This document shows, piece after piece, positions 34,738 through 44,240 of a stretch of 64,000 nucleotides of DNA. A program made the translations under genes and the position numbers. The stretch lies in contig NZ_JAAQOM010000002.1 of NCBI RefSeq assembly GCF_011682055.1, forward strand, positions 476,827-540,826, read 5' to 3'. Origin of the DNA: Telluria antibiotica. Lineage in GTDB: Bacteria; Pseudomonadota; Gammaproteobacteria; Burkholderiales; Burkholderiaceae_D. Every line of letters starts with the position of its first letter. Positions within the stretch are counted from its first letter, which is position 1. The notes beneath the pieces are model-generated. The model searched no databases. It worked only from the letters and a program-made list of their open reading frames with translations, and was not told the origin of the DNA.

Positions 34738-35733
34738 ATGACCGTTCCATACAAAACCCTGGCTGCCGTCGCGTTCGCATCGCTCGCCGGGCAGGCTTCC
34801 GCCGCCGAGAAAATCACCATCATGGTGGGCGGCATGGAAAAGCAGATCTACCTGCCCGCCAAGCTGGCGGAGCAGCTCGGCTACCTGAAGGAGACGGGGC
34901 TGGACATCGAACTGCTGAGCGAGCCGGCCGGCGTCAATGCCGAGACCGAAATGCTGTCCGGCGCGGCCCAGTGCGTCGTCGGATTCTACGACCACACGAT
35001 CGACCTCCAGGCGCGCGGCAAGATGGTGGAATCGGTGGTGCAGTTCAGCCAGGCCCCCGGCGAAGTGATCCTCGTGTCGAAAGCGGCGTCCGCAGCCATC
35101 AAGTCGCCGGCCGACTTCAAGGGCAAGACGCTGGGTGTGACGGGCCTCGGGTCGTCGACCAACTTCCTGACGCAGTACCTGGCCGCGCGTGCCGGCGTCA
35201 AGTACAGCGAATTCACGACGTTGCCGGTGGGCGCAGGCTCGACGTTCATCGCCGCCATGGGACAAGGGAAGATCGATGCGGGCATGACCACCGAACCGAC
35301 GATCGCGCGCCTCACTTCGACGAATGCGGCGAGGGTGCTGGTCGACCTGCGCAGCATCAAGAGCACCGTGGCGGCGCTGGGCGGTCCATATCCTGCCGCG
35401 TCGTTGTACATGCAGACGTCGTGGGTCAACAGCCACAAGGCGGAGGTGCAGAAGATCGCAACCGCCTTCGTCAAGACCCTTCGCTACATCAATACCCATA
35501 GCGCCAAGGAGATCGCGGAGAAGCTGCCGCCCGAGTATTACGCCGGTAACAAGCAGCTCTACATCGATGCGCTCGACTCGGGCAAACAGATGTTCACTCC
35601 CGACGGCGTCATGCCGCCGGAAGGCCCGGCCACCGTGCTGAAGGTTCTGGCCACGTTCGACAAGGCCGTCGAGGGCAAGACGATCAACCTGTCCGGCACC
35701 TATACGACGGAATTCGTGAAGGCAGCCAGGTAA
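34738..35733 (+). CDS. NitT/TauT-type ABC substrate-binding protein
   Basis: A 331-residue periplasmic binding protein: signal peptide 1-22 (ending QASA), then a SsuA/THI5-like fold (KITIMVGGMEKQIYLPAKLAEQLGY; GVTGLGSSTNFLTQYLAARAG). The family binds nitrate, sulfonates, aromatic acids or thiamine precursors; the ligand here is not deducible. Start ATG with an AAGGAG site eight bases upstream. Its stop overlaps the ATPase start by one base. Confidence 0.88.
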   Translation: MTVPYKTLAAVAFASLAGQASAAEKITIMVGGMEKQIYLPAKLAEQLGYLKETGLDIELLSEPAGVNAETEMLSGAAQCVVGFYDHTIDLQARGKMVESVVQFSQAPGEVILVSKAASAAIKSPADFKGKTLGVTGLGSSTNFLTQYLAARAGVKYSEFTTLPVGAGSTFIAAMGQGKIDAGMTTEPTIARLTSTNAARVLVDLRSIKSTVAALGGPYPAASLYMQTSWVNSHKAEVQKIATAFVKTLRYINTHSAKEIAEKLPPEYYAGNKQLYIDALDSGKQMFTPDGVMPPEGPATVLKVLATFDKAVEGKTINLSGTYTTEFVKAAR

Positions 35734-36506
35734 TGATGAGCCCTGCAATCGAACTGAGTAACGTCAGCCGTAAATTCATCAGTCCGAAGGGCAAGGTCAC
35801 GCTTGCCCTGCGTGACTTCAGCCTGCAAGTGAGAGAGGGCGAGTTCTGCGCCATCGTCGGTCCGACCGGCTGCGGCAAGTCGACGACACTCGGCATGATT
35901 ACCGGATTGAACCCGCCCTCGTCCGGTTCGGTGAAGGTGTTCGGCAAGCCGGTCAGCGGCGTCGACCCGAAGATCGGATTCGTCTTTCAAGCCGACGCCG
36001 TCTTCCCGTGGAAAAGCGTGCTCGATAACGTGGCCTGCGGGCCGATCTTCCGCGGCCTCGATCCGAGCGCGGCACGCGACAAGGCCGCCGACTGGGTGCG
36101 GCGAGTCGGCCTTGCCGGCTTCGAACACCATTATCCACATCAACTGTCGGGCGGCATGCGCAAGCGGGTCGCGCTGGCACAGACCTTTATCAACGAACCC
36201 GCCATTCTCCTGATGGACGAGCCGTTTTCCGCCCTGGACGTGCAAACGCGCGCGATGATGCAGGAAGAGCTTCTTGGCCTGTGGTCCGAGCGCAAAGCCT
36301 CGGTCGTCTTCGTGACGCATGACATCGACGAGGCGATCACATTGGCCGACCGGGTGGTCGTGCTCACGAAAGGGCCGGGTTCCGTCAAAAGTGTCTATGA
36401 CATTCCGCTGCCCCGTCCACGTGCGACGGAAGCGCGTTACACCCCCGAGTTCATCGACCTGTCCCGGCAGATCTGGGCCGATCTCAAGGCAGAAGTCAGC
36501 ATTTAA
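35733..36506 (+). CDS. NitT/TauT-type ABC transporter ATPase
   Basis: A 257-residue ATPase: Walker A GPTGCGKST, Q-loop FQADAVFPW, signature LSGGMRKRV, Walker B ILLMDEPFSALD and switch His in VFVTHDIDEA. It energises the importer formed with its neighbours. ATG codons at 35733 and 35736 are both possible starts. It is the middle gene of a tightly spaced three-gene operon. Confidence 0.92.
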   Translation: MMSPAIELSNVSRKFISPKGKVTLALRDFSLQVREGEFCAIVGPTGCGKSTTLGMITGLNPPSSGSVKVFGKPVSGVDPKIGFVFQADAVFPWKSVLDNVACGPIFRGLDPSAARDKAADWVRRVGLAGFEHHYPHQLSGGMRKRVALAQTFINEPAILLMDEPFSALDVQTRAMMQEELLGLWSERKASVVFVTHDIDEAITLADRVVVLTKGPGSVKSVYDIPLPRPRATEARYTPEFIDLSRQIWADLKAEVSI

Positions 36507-36518
36507 CAGGCGCACATC

Positions 36519-37382
36519 ATGAACACGACAACATCGACAATGACGCCCGCTATCGCCAGCACGGAAGAACGTCTCGCGTTACGGCGCGCACAAAACTACC
36601 GGAGGCTGGTGATCGGGCTGCGGACTGGCCTCGCGCTGGCCGCGATCGCGGCTTGGGAAATCGCCGTCCGCATCGGATGGCTCGACCCTTTCTTTTTCTC
36701 GCAGCCGAGCGCGATCTACCAGCAACTGGCCACTTGGCTGACCGAAGGGACAGGACAAGGGCCGCTGTGGAGTGAACTGCTCGTCACGATGGAAGAAACG
36801 GCACTCGGCTTCGTGATAGGCAGCGTGCTCGGCATCCTCTGCGGCATTGCCCTCGGGCGCAACAAGCTGGCGGCAGACGTCTTCAGCATCTACATCAAAG
36901 TGGCCAACGCGATACCGCGCGTCGTGCTCGGCTCCATTTTCATCATCATGTTCGGCCTCGGCATGGGTTCGAAGGTGGCACTGGCCGTCGTGATGGTGTT
37001 CTTCGTCGTGTTTGGGAACGCCTTCCAGGGTGTACGCGAAGCGGACCGCAACATGATCGCCAACGCCTACATCCTGGGGGCCAACGCGCGTCAGGTCACT
37101 GCCTCGGTCGTCCTCCCCTCGGCGCTCAGTTGGATTCTCGCCAGCCTTCACGTCAGCTTCGGATTCGCACTGGTCGGCGCCGTGGTCGGCGAATTTCTCG
37201 GCGCCCGCCACGGCATCGGCCTGTTGATTTCGACGGCGCAGGGAACGTTCAACGCCGCCGGCGTGTTCGCGGCGATGATCGTCCTCGCGGTCGTGGCTCT
37301 CGGGGCGGAATATCTGCTGACCGCTGTCGAGAACAAGCTGCTGAAGTGGAAGCCGCCTCAGTTCGTTGAAATGGGCATGTAG
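36519..37382 (+). CDS. NitT/TauT-type ABC transporter permease
   Basis: A 287-residue inner-membrane permease with about six hydrophobic segments and the cytoplasmic coupling helix typical of BPD_transp_1 permeases (EADRNMIANAYILGANARQV, the EAA loop). It starts 12 bases after the ATPase gene and completes the importer. A decayed ketosynthase follows. Confidence 0.9.
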   Translation: MNTTTSTMTPAIASTEERLALRRAQNYRRLVIGLRTGLALAAIAAWEIAVRIGWLDPFFFSQPSAIYQQLATWLTEGTGQGPLWSELLVTMEETALGFVIGSVLGILCGIALGRNKLAADVFSIYIKVANAIPRVVLGSIFIIMFGLGMGSKVALAVVMVFFVVFGNAFQGVREADRNMIANAYILGANARQVTASVVLPSALSWILASLHVSFGFALVGAVVGEFLGARHGIGLLISTAQGTFNAAGVFAAMIVLAVVALGAEYLLTAVENKLLKWKPPQFVEMGM

Positions 37383-37509
37383 CGGGCTACTCGCGGTCGG
37401 ACTAACGAGGCGCGGCACGAACAAGGCCGGCCTTTGCGGCGACGGCGCCACAGCGGCGTTCGTCGCCTTTCGTCGCCAACATGACGGCGAGCTTATAACG
37501 GTCGCACAA

Positions 37510-37850
37510 GCCCATGGGCGAGCTGCCCATAACGTAACGCAAGCGTCGGCAACACCAAGGGGCTCACGTGCACCAATCGACGCATCACGCTGGGTCACAC
37601 GGCTGCAACTGGTTGGCTTGGACAGGATCAGCCAGATGCCATCGCGGCTGCGCAAATGGCTCATGACGATGCTCGAATCGGTATCCTAGACGCGTCAATC
37701 GGCGTGTATGTCGGTACCGGCATGGGCGGTGCTGCGGCGGTCGACGAATCGTTCCGCAGTCACTAGGAACCTCGACGCATGCCGGTGTTACCGGTTCCCT
37801 CCTCCACGCCGAACGACCCGCCGCACGCGTCGCCGCGCGCGGCGGACTTC
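37510..37850 (+). pseudogene. Decayed ketosynthase related to the 23.5-kb gene
   Basis: One frame reads RAPIDASRWVTRLQLVGLDR then ISQ, matching RAPFDATRWFTRLQLAGVDR in the intact enzyme; the match resumes in another frame as GVYVGTGMGGAAAVDESFRS and ends in a stop codon after the His. Later bases still resemble VPPLSVPAFMPN out of frame. The N-terminus and the whole catalytic part are gone. The 466-base gap between the ABC permease and czcA contains only this. Confidence 0.75.
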
Positions 37851-40800
37851 AGTGAACGCGTTCGTGTTCATCGCCCGCGTCCATACCAGCGTCTTCATTT
37901 TTCGGGAGGGGACGCGCGGGCGTAGCGCCGCGCGCCGCAAACCATGGATAGGCCAGCGGCAGCAGCAGCAACGTGAACACGGTGGCCGACACGATGCCGC
38001 CCACGATCACGACGGCGAACGGCCGCTGCGTCTCGGAGCCGATGCCATGCGACATGGCGGCCGGAAGCAGGCCCAGGCCCGCCATCAGCGCCGTCATGAG
38101 GATCGGCCGCAGCCGCGCCACGGCGCCTTCGACGGCGCTGTGCCACGGCGCGAGGCCCGTGTGTCCCGCCTCGACGATCTGTTCGACCATGATGACGCCG
38201 TTCTGCACGGAGATGCCTGCCACAGCGATCAGGCCGACGGCCGCCGAGATCGAGAAGTGCAGCCCGGCCAGCGCGAGGCCGGCCACGGCGCCGACGAGCG
38301 TGAACGGCACGATCGCCAGCACGAGCAGCGCGCGCGCCATCGAGCGGAACGCGCCGAACAGCAGGGCAAAGATGAGGAATGCGGTGAGCGGGACGATCAC
38401 GCGCAGGCGGCGCGCAGCGCGCTGCTGGTTCTCGAACTGCCCGCCCCACGCGATCTGGTAGCCCGGTGGCAGGTGTACCTGTTCCGCCACCTTGGCCTGC
38501 GCCTCGGCGACGAAGCTGCCTTGATCGCGACCGAGCAGATTCGCTTTCACCGACGCGTTGCGCTGGCCGTCCTCGCGCGCGATGCGGGCGGCGCCCTGGC
38601 GCGTGGCGATGCGCGCGACGTCCGCGAGGCGCACGCTGCCCGTCCCGCCGGGCAAGCCGATCTGCAGTGCGGCGATGCCGTCCAATGACGCGCGGTCCTT
38701 TTCGGCCAGGCGCAGCGTGAGGTCGAAGCGGCGGTCGCCCTCGTAATACTGGCTGACGGCGATGCCGCCCAGCGCGGCCTGGATCGCCGCGTTGACGTCG
38801 CCGACGTTCAGACCCAGGCGCGCGGCGCGGTCGCGGTCGACGGCGATATCGAGTTCGCTCTGACCGCCGATGCGCACGGCTTCCACGTCGGCCGCGCCCG
38901 GGATCGTGCGCAGGATGGCGGCAATGCGGTCTGCCGTGCGGCCCAGTACCGCCAGGTCCGGTCCGTATATCTTGATGGCGATCTCGCCCTTCACGCCGGA
39001 CAGCGCTTCCTCCACGTTGTCCTCGATGACCTGGGAAAAATTCGTGGGCACGCCCGGCAGCGCATGGATGCGGCGTGCGATATCGGCCACCAGCGCGTCC
39101 TTGTCGGGGAACGTCCATTCCGCACGCGGGCTGAGGTCGGCCAGGATCTCGATGTTGTTCGGGCCTTTCGGGTCGGTACCGTCGTCGGGTCGGCCCACGT
39201 GCGACACGACGTTGCCCACTTCGCGGTAGCGCTGCAGGATCGCGCGCACGCGATGCTCGACGGCGCGCGTGTTCTCCAGCGCGCTCGACGTCGGCAACTC
39301 GATCGTCAGCCACAGGTTGCCTTCGTCCAGCTTGGGCAGGAATTCGCTGCCCAGCAAGGGCGTGAGCAGCACCGTCAGCGCCAGGAGCGCGGCCGAGGCG
39401 CCGAACACGGCGCGGCGGTGCGTGCGGGCGCGCTGGAGCAGGCGTTCGTACGCGGCCTGCAGGCGCGGCAGCCATGTGTTCGGGCGCTCGCGCAGCGGCT
39501 GCCCGCGCTGGGCCCAGGCCAGCAGCGCGGGCATCAGGGTCATCGTGAGCAGCAGCGCGCCCAGCATCGCGAAGCTCAGCGTGAACGCGACGGGTGCGAA
39601 GATCTTGCCCTCCACGCGCTGGAACGTGTAGATCGGGATGAAGGCGACGATGATGATCGCCTTCGCGAACAGGATCGGGCGGCCGAGCGCCAGCAAGGTC
39701 TCCTTGATCGTGGTTTCGGGCGCGCGCGGGCGGGCCGCGTGCGACTGCAGGTGCAGGCGCACGAGCAGGGCCTCGACCAGCACGACGGCGCTGTCGATGA
39801 TGATGCCGAAATCGACGGCACCCAGCGAGATCAGGTTGGCGGGAATGCCGCGCGCGTCCAGCACGATAAACGCGCACAGCAGCGACAGCGGTATCACGGC
39901 GGCAACGATCAGCGCCGCGCGCCAGTTGCCGAGGAAGACGACGAGGATTGCGATCACGAGGGCGGCGCCCAGCGCCAAGTTCTCCGCGACGGTGCGCACG
40001 GTGTGGCCGATCAAGTCGCTGCGGTCGTAGATCGTGCGGATGCGCACGCCCGGCGGTAGCTTGCGCCCTTGCGCTTCGATGGCGGCACGCACGGCGGCCA
40101 CGACTTTCGACGCGTTCGCGCCTTTCGTCATCTGGACGATGCCTTCGACGACGCTGCTCTGGTGGTTGAAGGCGACGACGCCGGAGCGTGGCCGGTTGCC
40201 GATCGTGACTTCGCCGACGTCGCCCACGAGCACCGTGCGGCCATTGCTCGCGGCGACGACGGTGCGGCCGATGTCGTCGATGCGGTCGAAGATGCCGATG
40301 CCGCGCACGACGAGCGCCTCGTCGCCACGCTTGACCAGGCCGCCGCCCGTGTTCGCGCTGGCGTTGGCGAGTGCCTGGCGCACCTGGTCCAAGGTGACGC
40401 CGTAGCGGTTAAGCAGCAGCGGATCGACCTGCACCTGGTATTCCTTGACGGTGCCACCGAAGCTGACGACGTCGGCCACGCCCGGTACCGCGCGCAGCGC
40501 CGGGCGCAGCACCCAGTCCTGCAGCGCGCGCACTTCGCTTTCGTCCATGCCGGGCGCTTCCAGCACGTAGCGATAGATTTCGCCGACGGCAGTGGACAGC
40601 GGCGCCAGCGACGGTTGCACGCCCGGCGGCAGCACGACGTTCTGCAGCCGCTCCGTCACCTGCTGGCGGGCGAAATAATCGTCGGTGCCGTCGGCGAACG
40701 TCAGCGTCACGACGGACAGCGCCCCGATGCTCACGGAACGCAGCTGCGTCTGGCGCGGCACACCGGACAGTTCGCGCTCGATCGGCAAGGTGACGACGCG

Positions 40801-40986
40801 CTCCACTTCCTCGGCCGCCTGACCGGGCAGCTGCGTGACCACCTGCACCTGCACGTCCTGCACGTCGGGGAACGCTTCGATGGGCAGGTCGCTCAGCGCA
40901 TGCCAGCCGACCGCGGCGAGGCAACCGGTCAGGAACAGCACGAGCACGCGCTGCGCGAGGACCGCGTCGATCAGCTTAGCCAGCAT
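37849..40986 (-). CDS. czcA: CzcA/CusA-family heavy-metal RND efflux pump
   Basis: A 1045-residue RND pump moving metal cations from periplasm or cytoplasm to the outside by proton antiport. N-terminal IEAFPDVQDVQVQV is the HME-family hallmark. The proton-relay helix reads DFGIIIDSAVVLVE, the Asp-Asp-Glu pattern of divalent-cation pumps (CzcA type; CusA pumps for Cu+/Ag+ differ), which favours Zn/Co/Cd. A short C-terminal tail carries acidic residues and two His. It is the last gene of the operon and overlaps czcB by 11 bases. Confidence 0.92.
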   Translation of the reverse strand: MLAKLIDAVLAQRVLVLFLTGCLAAVGWHALSDLPIEAFPDVQDVQVQVVTQLPGQAAEEVERVVTLPIERELSGVPRQTQLRSVSIGALSVVTLTFADGTDDYFARQQVTERLQNVVLPPGVQPSLAPLSTAVGEIYRYVLEAPGMDESEVRALQDWVLRPALRAVPGVADVVSFGGTVKEYQVQVDPLLLNRYGVTLDQVRQALANASANTGGGLVKRGDEALVVRGIGIFDRIDDIGRTVVAASNGRTVLVGDVGEVTIGNRPRSGVVAFNHQSSVVEGIVQMTKGANASKVVAAVRAAIEAQGRKLPPGVRIRTIYDRSDLIGHTVRTVAENLALGAALVIAILVVFLGNWRAALIVAAVIPLSLLCAFIVLDARGIPANLISLGAVDFGIIIDSAVVLVEALLVRLHLQSHAARPRAPETTIKETLLALGRPILFAKAIIIVAFIPIYTFQRVEGKIFAPVAFTLSFAMLGALLLTMTLMPALLAWAQRGQPLRERPNTWLPRLQAAYERLLQRARTHRRAVFGASAALLALTVLLTPLLGSEFLPKLDEGNLWLTIELPTSSALENTRAVEHRVRAILQRYREVGNVVSHVGRPDDGTDPKGPNNIEILADLSPRAEWTFPDKDALVADIARRIHALPGVPTNFSQVIEDNVEEALSGVKGEIAIKIYGPDLAVLGRTADRIAAILRTIPGAADVEAVRIGGQSELDIAVDRDRAARLGLNVGDVNAAIQAALGGIAVSQYYEGDRRFDLTLRLAEKDRASLDGIAALQIGLPGGTGSVRLADVARIATRQGAARIAREDGQRNASVKANLLGRDQGSFVAEAQAKVAEQVHLPPGYQIAWGGQFENQQRAARRLRVIVPLTAFLIFALLFGAFRSMARALLVLAIVPFTLVGAVAGLALAGLHFSISAAVGLIAVAGISVQNGVIMVEQIVEAGHTGLAPWHSAVEGAVARLRPILMTALMAGLGLLPAAMSHGIGSETQRPFAVVIVGGIVSATVFTLLLLPLAYPWFAARGATPARPLPKNEDAGMDAGDEHERVH

Positions 40987-42124
40987 GGTTCTCGCCTTCC
41001 GCGTTCAGCAGCAGCGCGCCTTCCGTCACGACTTGTTCGCGCGGGTGCAGTCCCGCGTCGACGAACGAACGCTGCGCGCCGCCCAGCGCCACGTGCACGC
41101 GCCGCTTCTCGAACGTGCCGGCGGCCCGCTGCACGTAGACGTACGTGTCGTCGCCGTCCGTGAACAGCGCCGTGTTCGGCAGCGCCAGCGCGCGCGCCGC
41201 TCCGCCGTCCTGGAGGAAGGCGATGCGCGCGAACATGTCCGGTTTCAGGCGGCCGTCCGCGTTGTCGAGGGCGCAGCGTACCTGCACGCGGCGCGTGACG
41301 GGATCGACGGCGACGCCGATGCGGTCGATCGTACCGCGCATGGCCTGCCCTGGCCACGCGTCCGTCTCGACGGACACTGTCTGGCCACGCTTCAGGCTTG
41401 CTGCCACTCGCTCGGGTACGTCGGCGATGGCCCACACGTGGCGCAGGTCGCTGATGACAAGCAGCGGATTCGGCTGATCCGGCCGCACTTCCTGCCCCAC
41501 GTTGATCTGCTTGTCGGCGACGATGCCTGCGATCGGTGCGCGCAGCCCGAAGCGGCCGTCGACCGCGGCGCGCGCGTGCAGGTTGGCGATCCGTTGGCGC
41601 GCGCGCCGCGCCTCGGCGTCGGCCTGGCGGTAGTCGGCGTCGGCGTTCTCGTAGTCCTTGCGCGCGAGGACGTCCGCGTCGAGCAGCATGCGCGCGCGGG
41701 CCAGCGCGAGGCGCTTGCGTTCCTCGTCCGCATCGGCCTTGCGCGCGTCGGCCTGGGCGCCGGCGAGGTCGGGCGAATCGAGTTCGGCGAGCAGGTCGCC
41801 GGCGCGCACACTGTCGCCGATCTCCACGCGCTGGCCCGTGACTCGGCCCAGCACGGGCGAGGCAATGCGGCTCGTACGCGTCTCGTCGTAGGCGATGCGG
41901 CCGGCCACCGGCTCGGCCACGGGCAGAACGCCGGCATCGACGGCCGCGATCTTCAGATAGGACAGTCGGGGATCGTTGGCGGCGATCGTGATATGGCCGT
42001 CGACAGCGCGTGCACGCGGCGCCGGCGCTGCAGGCTGTGCGGAATGGGCGCTCCAGGTCCAACAGGCGCCCGCGATTGCGGTAAGCAGCAGACCGCCCGC
42101 GGCGGCAAATGTCAGGGTCTTCAT
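40976..42124 (-). CDS. czcB: CzcB/CusB-type periplasmic adaptor
   Basis: A 382-residue membrane-fusion protein: N-terminal hydrophobic anchor (LTFAAAGGLLLTAIAGACW), lipoyl halves, a helical hairpin at about 120-190, beta-barrel (VSVETDAWPGQAMRGTIDRI) and a membrane-proximal domain. The ATG at 42124 overlaps the czcC stop as ATGA; longer in-frame starts run into czcC. It bridges the RND pump and the outer-membrane channel. No His-rich N-terminal metal-binding segment is present. Confidence 0.9.
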   Translation of the reverse strand: MKTLTFAAAGGLLLTAIAGACWTWSAHSAQPAAPAPRARAVDGHITIAANDPRLSYLKIAAVDAGVLPVAEPVAGRIAYDETRTSRIASPVLGRVTGQRVEIGDSVRAGDLLAELDSPDLAGAQADARKADADEERKRLALARARMLLDADVLARKDYENADADYRQADAEARRARQRIANLHARAAVDGRFGLRAPIAGIVADKQINVGQEVRPDQPNPLLVISDLRHVWAIADVPERVAASLKRGQTVSVETDAWPGQAMRGTIDRIGVAVDPVTRRVQVRCALDNADGRLKPDMFARIAFLQDGGAARALALPNTALFTDGDDTYVYVQRAAGTFEKRRVHVALGGAQRSFVDAGLHPREQVVTEGALLLNAEGENHAG

Positions 42125-43413
42125 GGTTGCGGACTCATCAATTGGGATTTCGGGGACGCCGCCGCTTCCAGCGCCGCCACGGCCTTGGCCAGGTCGGCAC
42201 GGGCGGAAAGCGCATCCAACTGGGCGGCACGCCACGCGCGGCGCACGTCGAGCACGTCCATGACGCCGAGCGCACCGTGGGCGAACGCAAATTCGGCATC
42301 GTCAGCCGCCTTGCGCGTGGCCGGCAGGATGTCGCGGTCGTAGCGCGCGGCCCGCCGCGCCGCGGCCTCGGCCTGCGCCCGGGCACGCGCCACGTCGGCG
42401 CGGGCGGTCTGCCGGACCTTGTCGAGGTTTTCGTACGCCGCGTCCAACGCCGACTCGGCACTGCGGATCTCGCCCTGCATCGTATAACGCACGAAAAGCG
42501 GTACCTGCACGGCGACGCCAACGCTGTTGCCGCTACCCTGCGGATTCGCCGTGCTCGCTGGATAGTGTTCGAACTGCACACCAACCGTGACGTCGCGCGT
42601 ACGACCGGCCCGCGCCAGATCGCGCGACGCTTCGGCGGCGCGGACACGTGCGAGCGCAGCCTGCACGTCCGGGCGCGCGTCGACGAGGGCGGCGGCGTCG
42701 GTGACTAGTGCCGGCAGAGCGACGGTCCAAGGTCCAGTTGCGCGCAGGCCGCCCGAAGCTTCCTGGCCGAGAAGGAGCGCAAGTGCGCGTCTGGCCTCGT
42801 CGAGGCCGACTGCCGCGTCGTCGGCGTCGTTGCGCGCACGCAGCGCATCGATACGCAAACGTCCGCTGTCACTACCCGCCAGGTCTCCTGCCTTGTGACG
42901 TTGTTCAGCGGCAGCCAGCGCATTTTCCGCCAGCGCAGCGGCATCGGCACTGATCGATTGACGCTCCTGGGCCGCCAGCAAGTCATAGTAGGCGGCAGCG
43001 ACGTCGCGGCGCAGCTGACGACGTGCGTCCTCCAGGTCGGCGCGCGCTGCTTCTTGGAGGCGAACTGCGGCGGTCGTTCGAAGGCCGCGTTTGCCGCCGC
43101 GTTCGATCACCTGGTCGATTCGCACGGTACTGTCGACAGTCTTGCTACGCAGGCCGCCAGCGCCGATCCCCGCCGCGGGATTGATATTCATGGTCTGCAG
43201 CGTCAAGGTCGGGTTGGGCGCGGCAGCGGCGCTGGTCACTGTCGCACCAGCGCTGTCTACCCCAATGGCGACCAGCTTCAAGTCACGGTTGTGCTGCTCG
43301 GCCAGCGAGATCGCCTGCTCCAGTCGCAGTTCTTGCGCGCTAGCGGATACACCCAGCAGGAAAATGAGCAGGGCTGGCGCGAGCCTCAGAGGAAAAAGAA
43401 ACGACATCGTCAT
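42121..43413 (-). CDS. czcC: CzcC-type outer-membrane efflux protein (TolC superfamily)
   Basis: A 430-residue outer-membrane channel: signal peptide (about 1-26, ending ASAQ), then two TolC repeats with long helical segments (LRLEQAISLAEQHNRDLK; PNPTLTLQTMN). It would form the exit duct of the CzcCBA complex. It begins 3 bases after the small lipoprotein gene and overlaps czcB. ATGs at 43413 and 43407 are both possible starts. Confidence 0.9.
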   Translation of the reverse strand: MTMSFLFPLRLAPALLIFLLGVSASAQELRLEQAISLAEQHNRDLKLVAIGVDSAGATVTSAAAAPNPTLTLQTMNINPAAGIGAGGLRSKTVDSTVRIDQVIERGGKRGLRTTAAVRLQEAARADLEDARRQLRRDVAAAYYDLLAAQERQSISADAAALAENALAAAEQRHKAGDLAGSDSGRLRIDALRARNDADDAAVGLDEARRALALLLGQEASGGLRATGPWTVALPALVTDAAALVDARPDVQAALARVRAAEASRDLARAGRTRDVTVGVQFEHYPASTANPQGSGNSVGVAVQVPLFVRYTMQGEIRSAESALDAAYENLDKVRQTARADVARARAQAEAAARRAARYDRDILPATRKAADDAEFAFAHGALGVMDVLDVRRAWRAAQLDALSARADLAKAVAALEAAASPKSQLMSPQP

Positions 43414-43416
43414 ACC

Positions 43417-43800
43417 CTATCGTGCGAGAGGCTCCACAAGCAGGCGTTCGACGCGCGCCATGCGCTTTTCGGAGCAGTTCGCTGGCAGCAGCTCGACCTC
43501 GTCCCCGACATTGGCTTCGAGATTGCTGGGCAGTGCCGCCACCACGGTATGATGCAAGCGCGTGCCACGGTACCTCACCTTCACGAAGTGCTGACGCACA
43601 TCGACGCCGTCGGCTTGCGCAGTGCAGTCTTGCACGATCGACCATGCGGCATCGGCGGTCAGAACCTCGAGCACACGACCTCGACGAAATCCGTGGTCCC
43701 AGTCGACGGACCCCTTACCCAATGGCTGGGCGCAGGACGACAGAAGAATACACACGACCGGACCGACGATCGGCACAGCCACCAGCCGACGAATGCACAT
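43417..43800 (-). CDS. Small lipoprotein heading the czc operon
   Basis: About 127 residues with a lipoprotein signal (VCILLSSCAQ, lipobox Cys near residue 23) and a short beta-rich mature part (FVKVRYRGTRLHH; VGDEVELLPANCSEKRMARV). I do not recognise a function. The ATG at 43800 follows a GGGG stretch; an ATG at 43812 would add four residues. It lies 3 bases before czcC and so should be made with the efflux system; a metal-sensing or assembly role is conceivable. Confidence 0.65.
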   Translation of the reverse strand: MCIRRLVAVPIVGPVVCILLSSCAQPLGKGSVDWDHGFRRGRVLEVLTADAAWSIVQDCTAQADGVDVRQHFVKVRYRGTRLHHTVVAALPSNLEANVGDEVELLPANCSEKRMARVERLLVEPLAR

Positions 43801-44240
43801 GATTTGCCCCATAAAAAAGCAGCGCACCACGTCGTGCGCATACGGGTGGCAATCATAGGCAGGGACGCACACGTCAACATTGCAATTGCGTAATCATTGC
43901 GAACTCGTAATTCTAACGGATGGGATTGATACACTTTGCCGAACTGTAATGGTGAACGTGAATTTGCCCGGCTATACTTACGCGCTTGTTTCGACCGAAA
44001 TCATGGGTATGTCGCCTCGCACACCTGAATTGCGTGCAAAGCCGCACCGATAATCACCGGAGATTTCAGCGGTTAATTCCGTGTGGAAACGTTACGTGGG
44101 CGATTGTGAGATGCGGAGCATAAACGGTGATTAGGGTTCCTCATTGAATTGGTGATGCTATGCGGAATATTAGCGACCCACCGATTCGGCTCCGCCATTG
44201 ATTCTGCCAGGTTTACATAAACAAGTTATTAAGGCTTCAC
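43801..44240. other. Long AT-richer intergenic region between the czc operon and the Sm-like gene
   Basis: About 440 bases with lower G+C than the surroundings by eye. Apart from a TATACT at 43973-43978 that could serve as a -10 for rightward transcription, no gene, repeat or clear operator was found. It must hold the divergent czc promoter. Confidence 0.5.

Noticed and set aside
37708..38688. A 326-codon plus-strand frame overlapping the end of czcA
   Set aside because: It is antisense to a clear RND pump and its composition is shadow-like; only the ketosynthase remnant left of 37850 is real.
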